The translations under genes and the position numbers were made by a program. From Undaria pinnatifida (lineage: Eukaryota > Sar > Phaeophyceae > Laminariales > Alariaceae), in NCBI GenBank assembly GCA_012845835.1, contig JABAKD010000002.1, forward strand, positions 23,230,518-23,294,517: a stretch of DNA of 64,000 bases. The letters are read 5' to 3'. Positions 54,954-64,000 of this stretch are shown one piece after another. The notes beneath the pieces were generated by a model, which saw only the letters and a program-made list of their open reading frames with translations, was not told the origin of the DNA and did not search any database. Numbering within the stretch: the first letter of the stretch is position 1; the number at the start of each line of letters is the position of its first letter.

Positions 54954-55719
54954 TTATGTACGTGTATGTCAGCCAAGTATCAGCAGTAAAAGGAGCCGGT
55001 ATATAAATCCGGGTTTGTCGTCTACATGAAAAAACGGAATCTTGAATAATGCGTTTTGCGTGTATCATAGAAACCAAAAAACATGTATGTGACGAAAAGG
55101 GCATGGAATCCTGGAAAAATCGAAGCCCCGTGAGAGGTGAGTTGGGCACGGCCGAGGCCGCCCGTGGCAGAGTAGGCAGAGCAGGGGTCTGCGAGCACGA
55201 TGAGGGAGTCGCGTGCCGTCGGGTGGGCCTCATCGCCAGTTATCGCGAAAAAAAGGGAAAAATCTACGTCTAAGAAAAGCTGAGAAGCTCTCACAGGCAA
55301 GCACCAGCAATATCCTACATGTATGATACTAAGTATTTTATATATAATTTTCAAGGACGTCAGCCGTGAGTTCGACGAATTTCAGGTCAATACTCATCTT
55401 TGCAAGCTGCGTTGTTGGTACTCGTAATACACTTAATATGGGTGAGTTTTTATTGGGAGGTCCTATTATTAGGTTTTGATTTACGAAACTTACCAAAGAG
55501 GGGCGATTGATTTAATAGTACGCAGCTTGCAAAATATCAAGCTCGACCTTATACTGTAAATACATCGAACTCACAGCTAGCTGACGTCGTTACAAAATAT
55601 TTTACTCGTATTCAATTGATAGTAGCGCCGGTGTAAGGGGCTGGCACTTACCGGCACTAATAGTCTAATACTACCAGGTACCTCGTGCCTGGTACGCATT
55701 ATTATAAAAAATGAAAAAA
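54954..55719. other. No recognised gene
   Basis: Short frames without motifs. Near 55370-55610 words related to the R1 end (TCTTTGCAAGCTGCG, GCAGCTTGCAAAATATC) occur in both orientations, perhaps an old inverted R1 relic. Confidence 0.3.
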
Positions 55720-57120
55720 CACTCCAGCTGTGAGATCGAAGATTTCGTCGAAACTCATCTTTGCAAGCTGTGTGTGATACTCCGATCGCGCGTATTACGA
55801 GTTGTGTGTCCTCATTAAGGATATAGGTCGGCGACTCCCCTCACAACTACAGTGTAGCTATCAGGGTCAACAGGGTGATTTTAGTCAGTCTATGCGCGGA
55901 AACTATAAAACCCGTTTCTGAGGGGGACAAAATCTGACAGCTGTGGAGGGAAATGTATCCTTTTATCAAGTGAATCCTGTAAGTCGAATAACCGGTGAGG
56001 GGGGGGCGGAGTTTTGAAGAACGTGGGGGCCTGGTTTTGATCAAAAGCGAGCGGGTTTGGAGGGGGGGGGGGGCGGACGGGCGGGCATTTTGTGCATGTA
56101 AGCTATAAATCCTTTCAAGGGGATAAATCTGACGGTTTTGGAAGAAGCAAAAAAAAAAAATGCACCAGTTTATCATGGGGGGGGGGTTGGGGCGGGGGTG
56201 GGGCGTGTGGGGCAGCTCAATATGTGCGTGGGAACTATACAATATTTTGAGGGGATAAATGTGACGGTTTAGGAAAGAATGCATCAGTTTATCATGTATA
56301 TCCTGGGGTAAGTCGAACAATCAGTGAGTAGAGAGAGGGTGGAGTGTTCGAGGGCGTGGGGTTGGGATGGGTTGGGGGGGGGGGGGGGGGGAAGGAAGGG
56401 TTTTAGGTGAGGGGTTTGTGATACGTGTGGTGCTAGGTCTAGGCGATGGTGCGGGTGATGGAGAAGAAGGGGGCGTTCGGGGCGGGGGGGGGGGGGGGAA
56501 GCAGCGGCATGGATGGCTCTCGAAAGATAATGAGGTGATATCCTGTGCGTGAAGTGTTTATTAATCTGGCGGATTTCGATATTAGGCGGGGCGTTTGAGC
56601 AAGGGAGAGCGAGAGGGGGCGGGGGGGGGGGGGGGGGGATTTTTTAGGAGGTTTAGGTCACAAATAATATTCAAATACACTTCGGCTGTGAGATCAAAGA
56701 TATGTAGGGGCTTGTTATACGCGTGGTGCTAGATCTAGGCGATCGTGTGGGTGGTTGGAAAAGACGGGGCGTTGGAGGGGGGGGGGTTTGGGGGGGGGGG
56801 TGGGGAGAAAGAAATGAAAACTACGTCATGGTCAGAAAGATAATGACGTGATATCAACTGCGTACAGGTGTTTATTACTCTGGCCGATTTCGATTGTGAG
56901 TGGGGCGTTTGGACAAACTAGGCGGAAGGGGGGGGGAAATCGGGGGACGCGGGGGGGGGGGGGGGAGGGGAGGGAAAGAGTTGGGGTTTTTTATGAACAA
57001 GAGGGATCAGGGGAGGGGGAGGGGAGGGGGGGGGGGGGGCGGGGGGCGGGACATTTCAATACGTGCGCGGAAACTAAAAATCCTCAAAGGGGACAAACCT
57101 GACGATTGAAGCAATAAGAC
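55720..57120 (-). repeat. R1 repeat, expanded copy with G-tract modules
   Basis: It starts with the R1 end (CTGTGAGATCGAAGATTTCG, GATACTCCGATCGCGCG) and reads through to CCTGGTTTTGATCAAAAGCG. Module repeats follow, each with a word like GGGGATAAATCTGACGG, then ATGCACCAGTTTATCATG, then a G run. At least four modules are seen up to 57110. Part of it (56500-56600) is the reverse complement of 63215-63310, so the module structure belongs to R1 itself. Confidence 0.75.
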
Positions 57121-57849
57121 ATCCCTTTATATCATCTGCCTTGTAATGTTTACTATTCTAGAAGGTTTGATGTTAGATGCAACATGCAACCCAGTGTTTT
57201 AGTGTAGTAAATAACGTGTTAAATCTTCATCATTTGTTGTTGTATGATACATGGATCGAAAGCTAGAATATTTTATAGAATACAAGGGCTTCGCTCGCGG
57301 AAGGAGGCATGGACATTCAGTAGAAAAGCGGAAAAAAAGCACAAATGGCGCAACTGGCCACTTGAAAATGCCAAGAGGTCCATATACAGTGCAACGGTAA
57401 ACGATGGAGACGATTATGATTATGAGATTGTTATTATCATCCATTCGCCCAGTCCATGATGGGCACGTCGGAGGACTTGCTTGGCACATCCTTCCACCTC
57501 TCAGGTAGCACCTGTACACTTATCAGTAGCTCTCTCTAAGTCGATCATCAATAATAAATTATCGCAGTGCATAAACACCAGGCACGCGCTTGTCAAGGAT
57601 AGGGACAGGAAAACTACAACTTAAGATGTAAAGGAGCGCAATGCCAAAAAAAACATGCTGGAAGCAGGAACTTGAACGCACACACCGCAAACATGTGAAG
57701 TACATTTGTATTCCCAAGGACGAAGAGCATGCATTTAGGCATAGTGCTCAAAAAACGATGCTGGTATATAGAAACCACAACGTTCTATAAAGAATGTGCT
57801 GTCAACATTGCTTCCGAAGGAGCATGCAGGCTTGCTTGGACTCCTCTTC
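57121..57849. other. No recognised feature
   Basis: Plus and minus frames overlap around 57199-57519 without known motifs. No repeat signature is clear. Confidence 0.3.
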
Positions 57850-58340
57850 AGCGGAGGTACCCAGCACCTTGCACTCTTGTTTTTTGTCGATGATCTTGTG
57901 AATCTGTCCACAAACGTTGAAGCATAGCGGGAGGACGTCGATAAGTATGTGTAAAAAAGTATTCGTACTTCTCTCCAGCAGACGTCGTAACCATCCAAAC
58001 TATTGGAGCTCCTTCTTTCGTTGTTAGTAATTGTTGTGGTATCGTTGTACTTGCTCTTGGTACTTGGAAGAAGAGCCGCACTTCATAGACTATATCCGCA
58101 CGCAATCCCCTAGTCTTGAGCAAGAGACATGGATGTCTCGACTCGTGACGTCACTGCGTAGACAACTAGTACAGCATGCTTACCCCGACGACGGGACTGC
58201 CCTCCGTGACCACCAAGGCGAACTTGAGTTTGTTCAGGCTACGCGTCCCCAAGCACAGCTTCCACACCGTGTAGTAGTTCGACCACGCTGGTGTAGCACA
58301 CACATGCTACAGCAAACGTTGCAGACAGGCACACAAGGTC
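57850..58340 (-). CDS. Uncharacterised minus-strand coding-like fragment
   Basis: The frame 58123-57848 reads YEVRLFFQVPRASTTIPQ and PIVWMVTTSAGEKYEYFFT. In another frame just upstream NYYTVWKLCLGTRSLNKLK is followed by FALVVTEGSP. The sequence has the look of real protein, with balanced composition and amphipathic stretches, but I do not recognise it. It may belong with the Cys/His ORF at 58640-59005 on the same strand. Confidence 0.3.
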
Positions 58341-58639
58341 AAACAATGTAAATTCCAATGTGCATCATTATTGGAAACAGGATTCGCTTGAGTTCACCAA
58401 CACCCAAACCCACATAGTCTATTGCGCACAACTTGCAGCACACTCAGCCAACACTCAACGCAGCACTACCGAAAATACAGGGTGTTGACATCTAGTGTCT
58501 TACCTATGTCGCACGGCGCTGAACACACTGACAACGGGAACAAACTCTCAGCATCAGTAGTATAGTAGCTGACAGCAAACATCACATTCCAACAACACGA
58601 AGAAATGAAACTCACGTTTCGTCAAGCTCTCAGCTCCTT

Positions 58640-59005
58640 CGTTAGGGACGCCGATCGAAGGTGAATCACAGGTGCCCGCGTCACACCAGTCACATACACG
58701 AGGGTTGTCGCCGCTTCCCCAGTGCTTCTTGTTAAGGTTATGAAAAGCTTGGCACGTGGAAGGGTCGTCACTTCTGCAGGTGTCGCAGACAGCGTACTGG
58801 AACTCTTATTTTTTCTATTTCGTGCGATGAGGAAACCGTCACAACCCTTGCTCGGGCACGGCCAATCAGGATTGCCAGAAGAAGCTGAGTCCCGTTCTTG
58901 CCCGACCAGCGTCCACACGCCTGATCCTGAACCTCCACCACCCCCACTGTTGGCGGAACCACCTTCCGCACTAGCCTTGGTCCGCTTCGCAAATTTCAAC
59001 TTCAA
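58640..59005 (-). pseudogene. Cys/His-rich zinc-finger-like ORF, frameshifted
   Basis: The frame 59005-58622 gives GNPDWPCPSKGCDGFLIARN. After a 1-nt shift near 58805 another frame gives FQYAVCDTCRSDDPSTCQAF, then HNLNKKHWGSGDNPRVCDWC and DAGTC. Together they make several CxxC-type pairs plus His, suggesting zinc binding. The Gly/Ser-rich N-terminus (GGSANSGGGGGSGSG) looks like a linker. The family is unknown. Either a decayed gene or a sequencing slip in the A/T run. Confidence 0.4.
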
Positions 59006-59359
59006 ATTGTTATTGCCGATCCGGCAAATTTCAAATTCAATTTGTTTGCAGCCGTCAATGGCAATTCCCTCTCAACAGCCAGCAATTATCCAACTTCAAA
59101 TGTAAAAGTACAAATAAGAAGTTGCTAAAAAAGCAAAATAAAAATATCAGAGAGCAAGCAATAAAAAGATCAGAGAATGAGAGTTAAGAATTAGACTATA
59201 GGGAAAGCAAGTAAGGCAAGGAACTTCGGGACGGTTCTTTTCCCCAGCAACTAATTTTCTTTTCGGCAATTATGGGCTGAGAAGGGCTGAGAGGGGGGAG
59301 GATATGCCGAGCGAGACCTCCGAGGGGGTCGAGGACTAAGTAATTAAGTTTATTTGTAG

Positions 59360-60480
59360 TTGCCATTATTTTCTGACATCGCTAATTATAAGAAAGAGAT
59401 ACGTATTGTCAAATACAACAGGCGAGGTGATGTGGTCATGCACTGTTTGTCACCACCATCATATAGTTACCATTATTTTCTGACATCGCTAATTATACGA
59501 AGGAGATACGTATTGTCCAATACAACATGCGAGGTGATGTATGTGGCCATGTACTGTCTCCGCTATTGAGCATTAGAGGGAGAGATGCGAATCGTCAGTT
59601 TTTAAGGAACGCTTGGTATACATGCGCTCAATTACGTTACCTCGTTAGTCATACTTCGCTTGGCATAGGTTGGGAGGCGATCATGCAGACGGTATGTACG
59701 AAATACCCTAGGAAATGGGTTGGTAAGGTTGTTTACCGCAATTTTAACGCATCTGCCTGTGCTTCCTTTTCCAAATTATTTTTGTCTCAAATAAATGAAT
59801 GATTTCACGCCCATGATTTTACCTTACTTACCGATGTGGGGCTCTGCGGTCGTCAATTTTAAGTCAGTTACAGTACATCCTACAAATACATCAGGCGAGA
59901 TGGGTATGTGATGTCATATATATGCGATGTCATCACTATTGACCGCGAGGGTGACTTTACTTCGTTAGGTATATGGTACTGTGTGTTTCGCAGAGGTCGT
60001 CTCAGGTGGGTATGCGATGGGTCGGCAGTGTGGTTTGCCGCAATTTTATCAGGTCTGCCTGTGCTTCCTTTTCAACTTAATATTGTCTCAAATGTACGAT
60101 TTCACGCCCATGATTTTTACCGTGCCGCTGTGGGGCTCTGAGGTCGCCAATTCTAAGACAGAGATACATCTTACAAATACAGCAGTTGAGGTGGGCATGC
60201 AGTGTCATATATATGCGATGTCACTACTATTGAACGCGAGGGTGACTTTACTTCGTTAGGCATATGCTACTGCGTTTTGTAAAGGTTGTCTCACGTGGAC
60301 ATGCGATATCGGATGTCGCCACTATTGAACGCGAGGGTGACTTTAATTCGTTAGGCATATATATGCTACTGCGTTTGGTATGGTAGAAGTTGTCAGGCAA
60401 TCATGTAATGTAAGCGGATGGAGGCACGAAATACCCTGCGTAATTAATAGGTTGGTAGTGTGGTTTACCGCAGTCTGTAC
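59360..60480 (+). repeat. Degenerate tandem repeat region
   Basis: Words such as TATTTTCTGACATCGCTAAT (59368, 59474), TGAACGCGAGGGTGACTTTA (59940 variant, 60231, 60319), TTTCACGCCCATGATTTT (59802, 60099) and TGTGGTTTACCGCA recur at irregular spacing of about 90-300 bp. It looks like an old, rearranged satellite. Confidence 0.65.
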
Positions 60481-60499
60481 TTTACTTTTCACATTATTA

Positions 60500-61785
60500 T
60501 AGACTATAGTGCTTATACGTCCTGTTTTCTCCCCACTGTCGTCGAAGATGTCGTGGTCCTGTAGATGTCGCGTCCATGTCTGGTGCTCTTGTTAGTGGTG
60601 CTCATGAAAACATGCCCTAACGTGTGTAGTAGATGATCGCTGAGAGTGGTGTTCCTTTTCTTTACATCAAGCCAGGTAGTATATGCCAACGCAACCGCTT
60701 GCTTGAAAAACGACAAAGAAATTCCTCACACACCTGACACAGAGAAGACGCGGCCCGAAATTATGCGATGCTGCGCTTCCCCGCACAAAAAAACACATAC
60801 TAGGAACGTACTGGGCACGCAAGAGCATACCTGCTGCGGTAGACTACTCACGTCACTTTCCTTTTTTTGTTTACTTACATGATGGTGAGGATATATTTCT
60901 TTCATGATTTTTTTTATGAAATTATGTTTGCATCCGTTGCCACTGGCGGACAATCTGAATCTTTTAAGTAATAATCTTTGGAACAAATCAGACGAATCAA
61001 CGCACAGCACACAAAAATTTAATAGCGTGTGCTCTGCTGCGATACGGCCCCTCCTCCGCGTCCAGAGGACTGCAACCAACAACAATCAGCTTTCTCTGCC
61101 TGCTTCATATTGGAAGCGCTTGGCTCCCAAAGTCACAGCCAAGTCGCAATTTCTAACCAGGTGGGTGGGTTGGATTAATACTGCTGTCAGTGTCGAGCTG
61201 AGAAAATGACGAGATGTCCGTCAGGTGGTCCACCACGAACTGTCTTCTTGTGGCAAGTCGTTCTTCGAAATCAGTGAAAATGAAAATGAATTATGACGTT
61301 TTTTAGTGGGAGATCTGAGCTCCTAGTTTCTAATAATGATCGAGGACGTCTTTTTTCGTGTCGGCATGCCATGATTCCTTCCTATCTGCGTGGTCGATTT
61401 TGAGGAAGTGCTCTTTGCTATCCCTACTAGATGCCATTTGCTCCAATCCAAGTAGGTATATGACACACCTGGTACTACTAACGTGGATGGAGAGAGGTCT
61501 ATCGAGCAACAACCTCGATGCAAATTGCTCCGCTTTACGTGCAGAAAAGTTCCTTTCCAGTGTTTATTTTCGTTCATACTGTATCCTATATGTTTCTTTG
61601 CCTCGCGTACACAAGTCATGTTCTATCGGTAGGCGAGTCTCATTTTTTTGCTCCAATCGACACATACAAACTTGTCCTCCGCGTGGTCGTGTATCCCACA
61701 GCGCAGGGCTCTGCTGCAATCACATCTATCGTAGTCGCCGGCAGATATCGGAGGGTAAGAGCGACAGCGAAGAGCTCGTACCGCC
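60500..61785. other. No recognised gene
   Basis: Minus frames at 61085-60726 and 61619-61323 are open but without known motifs. No repeat family from elsewhere in the window was noticed. Confidence 0.3.
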
Positions 61786-61878
61786 ATGGGGAACGAGTTC
61801 ACGGCCGAGCAGGTTGACAGCTCGAACAATGTCGGAGAGATTATCTCAGTCGTTCAGGAGGAAATCACAGCTCTCAAG
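61786..61878 (+). CDS. Possible first coding exon
   Basis: GCCATGGGG is a good start context. The frame reads MGNEFTAEQVDSSNNVGEII, SVVQEEITALK and is followed by GTGCGA, a possible splice donor. Without splicing it stops at 61908. An in-frame TAA lies 30 bp upstream. I do not recognise the product and no next exon is evident. Confidence 0.25.
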
Positions 61879-62189
61879 GTGCGAATACCACTGTGGACGG
61901 AAATATAATTACCGTTTTATCTTCAATTCAAAATCTAAACATTGCTTATATTTAAGTTCAACGGGTAGTTCTGAAAGCGGAACAAACAACGACCGGAACC
62001 TTGCACACCTTGTTTTCTTTCGCTTTGTCAGACGTCCGCAGATTTTTGTTTTTGTTTTTGTTTATTTCGTATTTCTCTCTTCCAATGTATTTCTGTTGCT
62101 GACGTATGTATGTTGTGCCTGTCGTACCCAGTACTAGGGCATGACATTGCGTTGTCGAATGCATTACGATGCATTATCTCTGTGTCGTG

Positions 62190-62310
62190 GCTTGTGACCA
62201 CAGAGCTGATCTTTCTAGGGTGAAGAATCAGTACGGACACTGGGTGTGCTGGATGTCGACGAGTAGAAGAACGGTTTAATGTGAAGAACACACACACACA
62301 CACACACAGA
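62190..62310 (-). repeat. Inverted-repeat partner of 63808-63935, with (AC)n
   Basis: On the minus strand TGTGTGTGTTCTTCACATT, ACCGTTCTTCTAC, CAGCACACCCAGTGTCCG and TGTGGTCACAAGCC match 63808-63935 in order. An (AC)n microsatellite lies at 62287-62309. The two copies face each other about 1.5 kb apart. Confidence 0.6.
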
Positions 62311-62347
62311 GGGGCAGCCAGTCTCGCTGCTGGTGGTCTTAGTAGTG

Positions 62348-62695
62348 TTTACTGACTCCCGATTTCACTTTATGTTTCTGGTGGAGGCATGAATTGCGTC
62401 AGCTGTAATTTTTTTTCTTTTTTGTTTTTTTCATCCTCCGGTGGATGGGGAAAAATACAGCTTTAGCTCACCACACTTCCACGTATTTTCATACGCGTCG
62501 TGTGTCGATTCAACTCAGTTGCTTTCGCAGCCCAACGCTAGCTGGCGCACCCTTCGGGTGATATATGCGTGTACCACCTTGGCTTGTTTGTGTTATTCCC
62601 TGGGGTATTCCTCAGCTCAGAGTGACTGGAGCCTGTCCTGTGACCACGGACTTGATTATGCGAGTTAATGTGAGAACAACAACAGCAACAACCCT
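62348..62695 (+). repeat. R2 SINE-like repeat copy, interrupted
   Basis: It begins CTGACTCCCGATTTCACTTT as at 47980 and ends with the AAC-rich tail near 62690. A stretch of about 150 bp (62411-62560) interrupts it, including CATCCTCCGGTGGATGGGGA, which has an inverted relative at 26645-26665. Confidence 0.65.
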
Positions 62696-63214
62696 CGAAT
62701 GCTACGATTAGAGCTGGTTTTGTGCGAACCGGGGGTCGGTCGGACTTTTTATCCCAGACAAAATATTTCAGACGTCTCGTCATGTCGTGATGAGTAGACA
62801 GTTGATAAGACAGTTGATGATATTATACTTGTATGATGGGCACAATTCGACATTCGTGCGACCTGATGACGGAAGAAATAGCTGCTGGAATATTCCCTGG
62901 AATATTCCTATAAATAGCTAAATCTTCCCGCATTTAAATGAACGCGCGTGCCGTTATGGCCGTAATGGGGAGGGGGGGAAGGAACATCCTGCTTAGGCAA
63001 CCCGGATCTGAGTTACCTCTAGCGGAGAAGGAGAAAGGAAAAGTTCGAAGATATTATTAGAAGGGATGAGCGAGTTGTGTTACCCTGTTGTCATATACCA
63101 GGTTCAAAGCAAACGAACGCCCGGAGGCTGCTTGCTTCCTATGATGGGTGTTCTGAAGTGCAACGTCGTGCTGTAAAATGTACCTGATACGACATATATC
63201 CTCTTGCTCTCCCT

Positions 63215-63745
63215 TACTCAAACGCCCCACCAAATATCGAAATCCGCCACATTAATAAACACTTCACGCACAGGATATCACCTCATTATCTTTCGAGAGC
63301 CATCCATGCCGCTGTGTTCCCCCCCCCCAACCCCCCCCCCCCCCCCCCCCCCCCCGCCCCCAATAATATACTGGTGCCAAAACCGTCAGATTTATCCCCT
63401 CGAAAGGATTTATAGCTTACATGCACAAATTGCCCCTCCCCCCCCCCCCCCCCCCCCCCCTCCAAACCCGCTCGCTTTATATCAAAACCAGGCCCCCTTT
63501 CCCTTCACAGCTGTCAGATTTTGTCCCCCTCAGAAACGGGTTTTATAGTTTCCGCGCACAGACTGTCTAAAATCATCCTGTTGACCCTGATAGCTACACT
63601 GTAGTTGTAAGGGGAGTCGCCGACCTATATCCTTAATGAGGACACACAACTCGTAATGCGCGCGATCGGAGTATCACACACAGCTTGCAAAGATGAGTTT
63701 CGACGAAATCTTCGATCTCACAGCTGGAGTGTATTTTAATTTTTA
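63215..63745 (+). repeat. R1 repeat copy with poly(C) tracts
   Basis: It contains two C runs (about 63318-63355 and 63437-63460), CCAAACCCGCTCGCTTTA, CAGCTGTCAGATTTTGTCCC, GGGGAGTCGCCGACCTATAT and the terminal CACAGCTGGAGTGTATTTT. It is nearly identical to 36060-36465 over the right 250 bp. Confidence 0.8.
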
Positions 63746-63807
63746 TAATATGTTCGTGCAGCATGGTGGCAGGTATACTACTGCTGCTGCTGCTGCTGTG
63801 GTGCTGC

Positions 63808-63935
63808 TGTGTGTGTGTTGACTTCACGTTATACCGTTCTTTCTACCCGACGACACCAGTACACCCAGCGTCCGCGCTGATTCTCTATCCTAAAGAAATA
63901 CAAATGATGTGGTCACAGACGGCTGTAAAACAGAG
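63808..63935 (+). repeat. Inverted-repeat partner of 62190-62310
   Basis: GTTGACTTCACGTTATACCG, CAGTACACCCAGCGTCCG and ATGTGGTCACAGAC correspond to the minus strand of 62190-62310. It is preceded by a (CTG)n run at 63780-63800. Confidence 0.6.
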
Positions 63936-64000
63936 TAAACTGATTGATTTCGTTGGGTAGAAGAAAGGTTTGACTGACACACACATATACACGAGTGTTT

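Overview
The window is nuclear DNA of a eukaryote, not bacterial or viral. A three-exon gene with GT-AG introns of 2.35 and 1.45 kb, tRNA-derived SINEs with poly(A) tails, LTR, DIRS-type and LINE retroelements, and very low gene density all point that way. A plastid-type bipartite presequence on one protein, together with the mix of retroelement families, suggests a photosynthetic stramenopile. A brown alga is my best guess; this is inference.

Left end (1-9.2 kb): the only convincing host genes. A minus-strand ORF encodes a NUMOD3-motif protein with a signal-peptide-like start (1028-1729). Divergent to it is an aspartyl/asparaginyl beta-hydroxylase-like 2OG-Fe(II) dioxygenase gene (2245-7241, exons 2245-2988, 5342-5605, 7053-7241, all phase 0). 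Its introns hold a SINE-like repeat, a 189-bp tandem duplication and a small retroelement-like ORF.

9.2-25.2 kb: one Ty3/gypsy chromodomain-type family, heavily rearranged. A 2.9-kb inverted repeat of LTR plus gag meets at a 10-bp spacer at 12,891. Its right-arm LTR also serves as the 3' LTR of a decayed minus-strand pol (21.9-15.8 kb). Pol is followed by a further gag copy in the opposite direction (21.9-24.7 kb). Pol has lost its protease Asp and its reverse transcriptase palm and carries stops. A 697-bp MITE sits in the left gag.

25.2-36.5 kb: LINE 3' fragments abutting a recurring poly(C)-rich repeat (called R1 here), a roughly 190-235-bp satellite whose units join at palindromes, and a complete TRIM (miniature LTR element, 33.3-34.4 kb).

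36.9-44.1 kb: a DIRS-like tyrosine-recombinase retrotransposon with a CCCH-finger Gag, RT (FMDD), RNase H and tyrosine recombinase. Between Gag and RT lies an array of short hairpins with variable but mutually complementary stems and a near-constant loop. It is the most unusual structure I see.

44.1-64 kb: SINEs (single and arrayed), a 471-bp tandem duplication, two more TRIMs of one family (50.1-51.1 and 53.4-54.6 kb), uncharacterised minus-strand coding-like stretches (51.6-53.3, 57.8-59.0 kb), degenerate tandem repeats (59.4-60.5 kb) and further R1 copies. Throughout the window the 9-bp palindrome TACCWGGTA recurs far more often than chance predicts.
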